This document shows, piece after piece, positions 1 to 5,093 of a DNA stretch of 15,345 nucleotides. The position numbers and the translations under genes are program-made. The stretch comes from 1-14-0-20-39-34 sp043800545 (GTDB lineage: Bacteria > Patescibacteriota > Patescibacteriia > Magasanikbacterales > UBA922). The stretch is taken from positions 1-15,345 of the forward strand of contig JAZDMW010000010.1 in NCBI GenBank assembly GCA_043800545.1, read 5' to 3'. The notes under the pieces were generated by a model, which was not told the origin of the DNA, searched no databases, and saw only the letters and a program-made list of their open reading frames with translations. Each line of letters opens with the position of its first letter. The first letter of the stretch is position 1.

Positions 1-1
1 T

Positions 2-262
2 GTACAGCAGTCAGGGTATGTACGTATTGGCGAAGAATACAATAATACCTATTTTTATGAAAAAGAAGGAAATATATATTGTAAAAATAGTCATATTCAG
101 CCAAAAGAAATAACCTATTATAGATATCATCCTGGTAGTAATGGTATATTCGGGGGAAGTGGTGGTGACTCCTATAGAAAAGCCTTCATCTGCGATGAAC
201 AATATTTTATTGATGATTATTCCTGGAATGGTCGGAATATTTACGGTCCATTTCACTTATAA
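2..262 (+). CDS. Unidentified protein, C-terminal 86 residues (5'-truncated by window edge)
   Basis: Frame 2 is open from the first bases of the window to TAA at 260-262, with no ATG required, so it is the 3' part of a gene that starts outside. The 86 visible residues are rich in Tyr, Asn, Gly and aromatic residues (for example the stretch YFYEKEGNIYCK and the C-terminus NIYGPFHL). This looks like a secreted or surface beta-rich repeat protein, reminiscent of DKNYY-type repeats. That resemblance is an impression, not an identification. The stop is followed within 20 bp by a perfect palindromic terminator at 282-307, as expected of a true gene end. An antisense reading of the same DNA (11-256, -) gives a less protein-like sequence. 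I do not know its function. Confidence 0.6.
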   Translation, partial: VQQSGYVRIGEEYNNTYFYEKEGNIYCKNSHIQPKEITYYRYHPGSNGIFGGSGGDSYRKAFICDEQYFIDDYSWNGRNIYGPFHL

Positions 263-281
263 TAAAATTCGAAGTTAACAT

Positions 282-307
282 AAAACACAGCTTTAAAGCT
301 GTGTTTT
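282..307. terminator. Bidirectional palindromic terminator
   Basis: A perfect 26-bp palindrome has half-sites 282-294 and 295-307 (core ACACAGCTTTAAAGCTGTGT). It carries an A-run on one side and a T-run on the other, so it can terminate transcription from both directions. It lies between the + strand gene ending at 262 and the - strand gene ending at 330, which converge on it. Confidence 0.85.
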
Positions 308-329
308 ATTGATACTTTGTTTTTTCTAT

Positions 330-677
330 TTATACCAAACCATTTATCTCGTGTTTCTTTGCGAGTTTTATGAGTGTATCAATACCTGCCACTACCTCTT
401 GAGGGTCTTCTCTTGGTACAAATGTTTCGAATTTCTTTTCTATGTGTTCTATTTTGTATGTATTATTCAATACCGCATTTGTGAGATTTTCAATAACTGT
501 TGAATGTTTTGAAATTACTTGTGACATGATATCAATACTTTCTGTATGGTCTTCAACAATTTTTATCAGTGATTCCATGTGTTGTATGTTTTCTTTCCCT
601 TGTTCAATCAGAAGAGTAACCTCTTGTGGAAAAGAAACATTTTTATCATCTTTTGTTTGATTGATATTTTCATCCAT
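330..677 (-). CDS. Small coiled-coil protein, function unknown (115 aa)
   Basis: This ORF starts MDENINQ and is soluble and strongly helical. The segment from about residue 15 to 85 has heptad-like spacing of I/L/V with many Glu, Lys, His and Asn, suggesting a coiled coil. The tail contains FVPREDPQEVVAGIDTLIKLAKKHEI. There is no signal peptide, membrane segment or catalytic motif that I recognise. The ATG at 675-677 lies only about 20 bp inside the boundary 7-mer GTTGGAT (700-694 on this strand). It is therefore the first gene after the attC-like element and probably the second gene read from the promoter at 1171-1200. A second ATG at 671-673 is out of frame. No good Shine-Dalgarno is seen. 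It ends at the bidirectional terminator. I see no second attC-like site after its stop, so if it is a cassette it is the last one or its end has decayed. Confidence 0.72.
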   Translation of the reverse strand: MDENINQTKDDKNVSFPQEVTLLIEQGKENIQHMESLIKIVEDHTESIDIMSQVISKHSTVIENLTNAVLNNTYKIEHIEKKFETFVPREDPQEVVAGIDTLIKLAKKHEINGLV

Positions 678-687
678 ATTACCGTAT

Positions 688-741
688 CGCGATATCCAAC
701 GTTCCGAATGGAATGTGGCTTTAGCCTTTACGGATATCGCG
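688..741. repeat. Cloverleaf-like inverted-repeat element between two small genes
   Basis: CGCGATATCC at 688-697 is a perfect 10-bp inverted repeat of GGATATCGCG at 732-741. The 34 nt between them hold two further short hairpins, TTCC-GAAT-GGAA (702-713) and GGC-TTTA-GCC (717-726). The fold is therefore a closing stem with two arms. It overlaps the attC-like site at 694-749. It lacks the T-tract of an ordinary terminator, so a recombination or RNA-structure role is more likely than termination. Confidence 0.6.
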
Positions 742-749
742 TGTTAGGC
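694..749 (-). other. attC-like recombination site candidate (integron-type)
   Basis: Read on the - strand (the direction of the two small genes), the 56-bp segment begins GCCTAAC (749-743), fitting the R'' core RYYYAAC. It ends GTTGGAT (700-694), fitting the R' core GTTRRRY. Fifty-six bp is within the usual attC size range. R'' is perfectly complementary to the GTTAGGC that opens the cassette at 1167-1161, which is the relationship expected for a circularisable cassette. Inside are short self-complementary arms (TCCG/CGGA and GGC/GCC). The spacing of the inner L boxes is not canonical (about 8 and 2 nt instead of 5-6), and no integrase gene is present. This is a candidate, not a demonstrated attC. 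Confidence 0.42.
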
Positions 750-772
750 GATGAAACTAAAAATTTCCTTTC
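743..772 (+). repeat. Left arm of 30-bp inverted repeat flanking the 92-aa gene
   Basis: Positions 743-772 match the reverse complement of 1138-1167 at 27 of 30 positions (differences at 752, 753 and 770). Both arms start with GTTAGGCG at their outer ends and share CTAAAAATTTCC inside. No target-site duplication is visible just outside the arms. Confidence 0.9.
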
Positions 773-804
773 CTAATAATAAAGAATTTTTGGCAATTTA
801 TTTT

Positions 805-1083
805 TTATGGCGCTATGCCTTCATCCCAGCTATATGTGTCAGGCCCATCTTCACCATCTTTTGCGTCTTTAACAACTTCGTCATATTTTTCGCCCGCAAG
901 CACCCTTACCATTTGGTCGATCACCCACGTTTTATGTTGCGATCCGTCAATACCACCAAACTTTACAGCAAGCTCAATGGCTTTATCAATTCTTTCCCTG
1001 AGTTTCTCCACACTTTCTTTATTCTCGACGCCAACCTCGGGCGCTTTAGGACTGCCCATGTCCGGTTTTGGTTCTCCAATCAT
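805..1083 (-). CDS. Small phage/cassette-type hypothetical protein (92 aa)
   Basis: The protein starts MIGEPKPDMGSPKAPE. It has a helical middle and a C-terminal half with HKTWVIDQMVRVLAG, YDEVV, GEDGPDTYSWDEGIAP. From memory this C-terminal signature (HK.WVIDQMVR..., then GEDGP.TY.WDEGI.P) belongs to a widespread family of small proteins of unknown function in phage and mobile DNA. I cannot verify that here and give no name. A longer form from 1119 would add a hydrophobic 12-residue extension (MVIYFLLINRKT) from AT-rich leader sequence. I prefer the ATG at 1081-1083, where protein-like composition begins. GC content is visibly higher than in neighbouring genes. The gene sits alone inside the 743-1167 inverted repeats and is read from the promoter at 1171-1200. 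Confidence 0.78.
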   Translation of the reverse strand: MIGEPKPDMGSPKAPEVGVENKESVEKLRERIDKAIELAVKFGGIDGSQHKTWVIDQMVRVLAGEKYDEVVKDAKDGEDGPDTYSWDEGIAP

Positions 1084-1137
1084 AGTTTTTCTGTTAATTA
1101 ATAAAAAATAAATTACCAAAAATTCTTCTCAAAAATA

Positions 1138-1167
1138 GAGAGGAAATTTTTAGTTTTTTCGCCTAAC
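1138..1167 (-). repeat. Right arm of 30-bp inverted repeat
   Basis: Reverse complement of 743-772 with 27/30 identity; its outer end is GCCTAAC at 1161-1167. The predicted start of transcription from the 1171-1200 promoter falls in or next to this outer end, so the arm forms the beginning of the leader of the 92-aa gene. Confidence 0.9.
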
Positions 1168-1170
1168 TCC

Positions 1171-1200
1171 ATAATACCAATAATGTTTGTTTATTGTCAA
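1171..1200 (-). promoter_or_regulatory. Promoter for the small - strand genes
   Basis: On the - strand there is TTGACA (1200-1195), an 18-bp spacer, and TATTAT (1176-1171) preceded by TGG, giving an extended -10. The predicted start, about 7 bp past the -10, falls at roughly 1164, on the GTTAGGC core at 1167-1161. It lies just downstream of the gyrA terminator, so it is an independent promoter rather than gyrA read-through. Confidence 0.75.
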
Positions 1201-1203
1201 TAT

Positions 1204-1235
1204 AAAAAAACACGGCTTTTATACCGTGTTTTTTT
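1204..1235. terminator. gyrA terminator
   Basis: A 12-bp stem, AAAAAAACACGG (1204-1215) with CCGTGTTTTTTT (1224-1235), has an 8-nt loop and lies 14 bp after the gyrA stop. On the - strand the stem is followed by a T-run. It is symmetric enough to act both ways. Confidence 0.88.
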
Positions 1236-1249
1236 ATTTATTCTTCTTG

Positions 1250-3733
1250 TTATAACAATTCAATACTTGCTACTTTGTCATTTCCTTTTTTGAATCGCAT
1301 AATGCGAACTCCTTGTGTAGCACGTCCAAGTGTAGAAACACTCTTCAGTGTTGTACGCATAACTTGTCCAGAAACTGAGATAAGCATAAGATCTTTGTCT
1401 TCTGTGTTATTAATAACACGAGCATTGATCAGTTTTCCTGTTTTTTCTGTAACATTCATGGTCTTTATTCCACTTCCACCACGTCCTTGTACTTTGTATT
1501 CATCGAGAAGGGTTTTCTTTCCAAGACCATTCTCAGATACGACGAGGAGTTCAAGAACTTTGTTTTTTATGAGGAGTGGAGCAACAAGTGCCATTCCAAT
1601 AATATAGTCATGAGATTTAAGACGCATACCACGAACACCAGAGGCAGTACGACCCATGGCACGGACACCTGCTTCTCGAAAGCGAATCGCTTGTCCAAGA
1701 GAGGTAATGAGCATGATATCGTCTTTGCCTGTTGAAGGACGTACCCAGAAGAACATTTCATCTTCGCGCAGTTTGAGGGCAATGAGGCCAGACTTGCGGA
1801 GATTTTGGAAATCTTTGAGTTTTGTCTTCTTAATCGTTCCCTTGTCTGTCACCATAACGAGATATTCATATTTCGTCATGTCTTCCATTGAAAGAATTGA
1901 AGTCACTTTTTCGTTTGGAGCCAATTGGAGGAAGTTCACTAAAGCTTGTCCCTTTGCTGTGCGTGTTGCAACAGGAATATCATACGCTTTCATTTCAAAG
2001 ACTCTTCCACGAGTAGTGAAGAATAACATGTTGTCATGGGTATTCGTAGAAATAAGTTTTTCTACAACATCTTCTTCTTTTGTGGTGACTCCGATGATTC
2101 CTTTTCCTCCACGATGTTGTGTTTTGAAAATATCTGGAGCCATGCGTTTGATATATCCATCATGAGTGACCATAATAATGGTTGGTTCATTTGGAATAAG
2201 ATCCTCAGCACTAAATTCTTTTACACCATGAGCCATTATTTGGGTTCTTCTTTTATCTGCATGTTTTTCTTTGACCTCAATAATTTCTTGTTTTACAACT
2301 CCAAGAATTTTTTTCTCACTTGAGAGAATCGTTTTCAAATCAGCAATGATGGCAAGTTTTTCTTTGAGTTCATCTTCAATTTTCTTGCGTTCCATGTTTG
2401 CTAATTGTTGCAAACGCATTTCAAGAATTGCTTGTGCTTGACGTTCACTAAATTTAAATTTCGTAATCAAATTTTCTTTCGCAACATCTTTGTCTTTTGA
2501 CTTACGAATGGTATCAATGATTTGATCAATTTTATCTAATGCTTTTTTAAGACCTTCAAGAATGTGTGCACGTTCTTCTGCTTTTGCAAGATCAAATGCA
2601 GTACGTCTTTTAATCACTTCTTGTCTGTGTTTAATATATTCTTCAAGAACAGCTTTCAGGGTCAGTACTCTTGGTTGAATACCATCAACAAGAGCAATCA
2701 TATTTACGTGGAATGTTGTTTGGAGTTCTGTAAGTTTAAAGAGTTGATTGAGTACTTTTTTAGGGAAGGCTTCTTTCTTTAAATCAATAACAACACGTAC
2801 GCCATCTTTATTGGATTCATCACGCAGATCCTTGATACCGTCCAATTTCTTTTCTTGTACAAGGTTTGCTATTTTCTCAATAAGCGTTGCTTTGTTTACT
2901 TGATAAGGAACTTCTGAAATAAGGATATGGAACATCCCTTTTTTGTCTTCTACAATGTCTGTTTTTGCACGCATGACAATTCCACCTTTTCCTGTGGCAT
3001 AGGCAGTGGCAATATCTTGTTTACTATAAATAATACCTCCAGTAGGGAAGTCAGGTCCTTTAATATCTTCCATGAGTTCTTCTACTGTACATTTTGGATT
3101 CTCAATAAGTCGAACAACGCCATCGCAGAGTTCTCCCAAATTATGTGGTGGAATATTTGTTGCCATACCAACGGCAATACCCATACTTCCGTTCAAGAGA
3201 AGGTTTGGAAGTTTGGAAGGAAGAACTCGAGGTTCTTTTTGTGAACCATCGTAGTTTGGTATGAGATCCACAGTTTGTTTATCAATATCTGCAAGCATTT
3301 CAGTTGCAACAGATTGAAGCTTTGCTTCTGTATAACGCATCGCAGCAGCAGAATCTCCATCCATGGATCCAAAGTTACCCTGTCCATGTACCAAAGGTAC
3401 GCGCATAGAAAATTCTTGCGCCATACGAACCATAGAATCATAAATTGCAGAATCTCCATGTGGATGATATTTACCCATGACGTCTCCGACAACACGAGCA
3501 GATTTGAGGAATTTTGATGTTGGTTTTAACCCCAAATTCCACATGGCATACAAAATACGTCTGTGTACTGGTTTTAACCCATCACGGACATCAGGAAGCG
3601 CACGAGCAACAATAACGCTCATGGCATAATCCAGGTATGATGTTTGCATTTCGTCAACAATTTGTCTTGGTTCAAGTTTGCCTATGAGTCCTTTTTCAAT
3701 TTCTGGCTCAATTTCTTGATTCGGTTTGTTCAT
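1250..3733 (-). CDS. gyrA: DNA gyrase subunit A
   Basis: GyrA carries the DNA-cleaving tyrosine of gyrase, the A2B2 type II topoisomerase that introduces negative supercoils in the cytoplasm. From the ATG at 3731-3733 it is 827 aa, normal for the family. The winged-helix and quinolone-pocket region has YHPHGDSAIYD, with Ser95 and Asp99 at the E. coli Ser83/Asp87 positions (the susceptible state). The catalytic tyrosine is Tyr134 in MRYTEAK. The long coiled-coil and C-gate region spans about 365-500. Six beta-pinwheel repeats follow from about 515. The GyrA box reads QHRGGKG (539-545), with His where Arg or Lys is usual. The C-terminus (SIELL) has no acidic tail. AGGA seven bases before the ATG decides the start; an in-frame TTG six bases upstream would lie too close to it. 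It is the last gene of a three-gene unit; the preceding gene ends 12 bp upstream. No gyrB is in the window. Confidence 0.98.
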   Translation of the reverse strand: MNKPNQEIEPEIEKGLIGKLEPRQIVDEMQTSYLDYAMSVIVARALPDVRDGLKPVHRRILYAMWNLGLKPTSKFLKSARVVGDVMGKYHPHGDSAIYDSMVRMAQEFSMRVPLVHGQGNFGSMDGDSAAAMRYTEAKLQSVATEMLADIDKQTVDLIPNYDGSQKEPRVLPSKLPNLLLNGSMGIAVGMATNIPPHNLGELCDGVVRLIENPKCTVEELMEDIKGPDFPTGGIIYSKQDIATAYATGKGGIVMRAKTDIVEDKKGMFHILISEVPYQVNKATLIEKIANLVQEKKLDGIKDLRDESNKDGVRVVIDLKKEAFPKKVLNQLFKLTELQTTFHVNMIALVDGIQPRVLTLKAVLEEYIKHRQEVIKRRTAFDLAKAEERAHILEGLKKALDKIDQIIDTIRKSKDKDVAKENLITKFKFSERQAQAILEMRLQQLANMERKKIEDELKEKLAIIADLKTILSSEKKILGVVKQEIIEVKEKHADKRRTQIMAHGVKEFSAEDLIPNEPTIIMVTHDGYIKRMAPDIFKTQHRGGKGIIGVTTKEEDVVEKLISTNTHDNMLFFTTRGRVFEMKAYDIPVATRTAKGQALVNFLQLAPNEKVTSILSMEDMTKYEYLVMVTDKGTIKKTKLKDFQNLRKSGLIALKLREDEMFFWVRPSTGKDDIMLITSLGQAIRFREAGVRAMGRTASGVRGMRLKSHDYIIGMALVAPLLIKNKVLELLVVSENGLGKKTLLDEYKVQGRGGSGIKTMNVTEKTGKLINARVINNTEDKDLMLISVSGQVMRTTLKSVSTLGRATQGVRIMRFKKGNDKVASIELL

Positions 3734-3745
3734 ATTCAATTCCTA

Positions 3746-4258
3746 TTATTCGGTGAGTGATGGTGTTGTTGTAGTTATATCTGTTTGTGTATTTATTTCT
3801 ATTGTTGTGGTTGGTGTTTTTTCTTCAGTATCTGTTGGTTGTTTTTTAATTTCTTCTATTATATCTCCGACAGCTTCTTTCAATATATCAGTATCACTTT
3901 TTGGCGTCCCTGTTGCCTGTACTTCTGTTTCTAGAAGCGAAAGTTCACCAACTATTGATGAAAAATCATTTTGTATGTCAGACACGAGGCTATCCGTATT
4001 ATTTTCTGGTGAATAGAGTTTTGCAATCGTATTCTTGAAGTTAAAAAACCACATACCAACTAAAACTACGGTAATCAAAGAAACACTGGACACAAGAAGG
4101 GTTTTCTTTTTTTGTTCTGCATGTGTTGGGTAAGAAATCTCTTGGGGAGTATTGTTTTGTGTACCTGCTTCTTCTCCACGATTTTGTCTTTCACGAATAA
4201 TTGCCTCAGGCAATTCATCGATGAGTTTTTTAAAGTTTTTACTATTTTTTGCAGGCAT
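3746..4258 (-). CDS. Small single-pass membrane protein, function unknown (170 aa)
   Basis: The first 50 residues are polar and charged and probably cytoplasmic (MPAKNSKNFKKLIDELPEAI...). Lys-rich residues 50-52 precede one hydrophobic helix at about 53-73 (LLVSSVSLITVVLVGMWFF). The remaining roughly 95 residues are acidic, with a low-complexity Thr/Glu/Ile tail (TTTIEINTQTDITTTT). Positive charges before the helix suggest an N-in, C-out topology. There is no catalytic motif and I do not recognise the family. It starts 19 bp after the MBL-fold gene and ends 12 bp before gyrA, so the three are probably one transcript. The link with gyrA is positional only. Translation from the ATG at 4256-4258 has no clear Shine-Dalgarno. 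Confidence 0.82.
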   Translation of the reverse strand: MPAKNSKNFKKLIDELPEAIIRERQNRGEEAGTQNNTPQEISYPTHAEQKKKTLLVSSVSLITVVLVGMWFFNFKNTIAKLYSPENNTDSLVSDIQNDFSSIVGELSLLETEVQATGTPKSDTDILKEAVGDIIEEIKKQPTDTEEKTPTTTIEINTQTDITTTTPSLTE

Positions 4259-4277
4259 ATGATAAAAACATTAAATA

Positions 4278-4892
4278 TTATTCTTTTTCAAGGACAATAA
4301 TTTGCATATCTTCTTGTGGAAGATCTTTTTTCTTAATAATGACTTTTGTTCCTGGTTTTTCTGCTGGGACACCAATTTCTTTTAAAAATACTTCAACAGA
4401 ATCAGCGTCAGGTTCGTTATCACTCTTATAAGCATAAGGAATCACAATTCGTGGTTCAATATTGTTGATAAGTTTTATTGCTTGTTCTGCAGAATAGCTA
4501 TTTTTTCCACCCACAGGGATTGCCAAAATATCCACACCCGTGAGGAATTCTATTTGAGCATCAGTTGGCATCTCTTTTGTTAAACCAAAGTGTCCAAAAC
4601 TGATCATCTCAGCATCAACACGAATCGCAAGATTTTGTTCGTCTTTTCCTGCTACGGCTTGTATGAGGACATTTTTTGTTTCATATTCGCCTGGTATAGA
4701 AACAATGAACGGATCACCAGAGAGGGTAATGAGTTCATCAATTCCATGAGTAGCAATCCCAATATGTGGGGTAAGACTTCTTGGAAAATTCCCTTTTTCT
4801 TGTTTATACGGGTCAATTGCGACCACAATTTCATCAGTTACTGGTTTTACCTGAAGTTTGAAGGCACTTGCCCCAAGCCATTGTATATGCAT
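4278..4892 (-). CDS. Metallo-beta-lactamase-fold protein (UlaG-like) with degenerate metal site
   Basis: This is a 204-aa protein with the overall pattern of the small UlaG/YtkL-type MBL-fold hydrolases. It begins MHIQWLGASAFKL, followed by VAIDPY and IATHGIDEL where the metal-binding loop is expected. Later come PFIVSIPGEYE, VDILAIPVGG (121-129) and IEPRIVIPYAYK (146-156). In active relatives the first loop is HxHxDH, a later Asp bridges the metals, and a late His sits in a motif like IPMHYK. Here the first loop keeps only His49 of the histidines (THGIDE). The region around FGHFG (99-103) lacks the usual Asp, and the late His is replaced in IPYAYK. It is therefore probably not an ordinary two-zinc hydrolase and may be a binding protein or pseudoenzyme. 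Alignment is from memory, so residue equivalences are approximate. It is the first gene of the unit leading to gyrA, read from the 4962-4990 promoter. Confidence 0.8.
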   Translation of the reverse strand: MHIQWLGASAFKLQVKPVTDEIVVAIDPYKQEKGNFPRSLTPHIGIATHGIDELITLSGDPFIVSIPGEYETKNVLIQAVAGKDEQNLAIRVDAEMISFGHFGLTKEMPTDAQIEFLTGVDILAIPVGGKNSYSAEQAIKLINNIEPRIVIPYAYKSDNEPDADSVEVFLKEIGVPAEKPGTKVIIKKKDLPQEDMQIIVLEKE

Positions 4893-4961
4893 AATTCTGT
4901 ATCAGATTATTGAGTAAAAACACTAAAAAAATGTCTCTTTTTTCACTCTTGAGACGCTTCT

Positions 4962-4990
4962 AGTATACCCCATTTTCCCCTGGTATGCAA
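4962..4990 (-). promoter_or_regulatory. Promoter of the MBL-fold / membrane protein / gyrA unit
   Basis: On the - strand TTGCAT (4990-4985), a 17-bp spacer and TATACT (4967-4962). It drives a leader of about 65 nt to the ATG at 4892. It is back-to-back with the rpsA promoter; the two -35 boxes are only 4 bp apart, so the two units could be co-regulated through this short region. Confidence 0.78.
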
Positions 4991-4994
4991 GAGC

Positions 4995-5023
4995 TTGACA
5001 GAAATAAAAAACAATGCTATACT
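4995..5023 (+). promoter_or_regulatory. rpsA promoter
   Basis: TTGACA (4995-5000), a 17-bp spacer and TATACT (5018-5023), with TG one base before the -10 (extended). This is close to the sigma-70 consensus and fits a highly expressed ribosomal gene. Transcription should start near 5030. Confidence 0.88.
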
Positions 5024-5042
5024 GAGCACACTTTTATAAGCA

Positions 5043-5057
5043 TGTCCAGATTGGACA
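5043..5057 (+). promoter_or_regulatory. Hairpin in the rpsA leader
   Basis: TGTCCA-GAT-TGGACA is a perfect 6-bp inverted repeat about 13 nt into the predicted transcript and 36 nt before the start codon. It has no T-tract, so it is not a terminator. It could be an RNA structure for autogenous control by S1 or a DNA operator; the sequence alone does not decide. Confidence 0.4.
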
Positions 5058-5093
5058 ACTCATATATTTGTATGGGTTAATGTAATTTTTAAT

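Larger units (their letters stand above)
743..1167 (-). mobile_element. Cassette-like unit with terminal inverted repeats carrying one small gene
   Basis: This 425-bp unit is bounded by the 30-bp inverted repeats and contains only the 92-aa gene. It is too small for a transposase. The ends begin GTTAGGC / GCCTAAC, and the left end runs into the attC-like site. Two readings fit: an integron-type gene cassette (in which case the cassette runs from 1166 to about 700), or a MITE-like non-autonomous element. The lack of a visible target duplication and the core 7-mers favour the first. The unusually long inverted arms favour the second. Confidence 0.5.

Noticed and set aside
11..256. 81-aa hydrophobic ORF on - at the left edge
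   Set aside because: It is antisense to the open frame that ends at 262, and the - strand of an AT-rich gene readily gives Ile/Phe-rich artefacts.
263..330. Second attC-like site after the 115-aa gene
   Set aside because: GTTAACA near 274-280 does not fit GTTRRRY at the last position, and there is no partner core; only the terminator palindrome is present.
1084..1119. 12-residue N-terminal extension of the 92-aa protein
   Set aside because: MVIYFLLINRKT comes from AT-rich leader DNA with no ribosome site, and the family-like composition starts at the next Met.
1656..2165. 169-aa ORF on + antisense to gyrA
   Set aside because: gyrA is unmistakable on the other strand; no promoter or ribosome site supports the antisense frame.
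3734..3739. TTG start for gyrA six bases upstream
   Set aside because: The AGGA site would be too close; it is well spaced for the ATG at 3731-3733.
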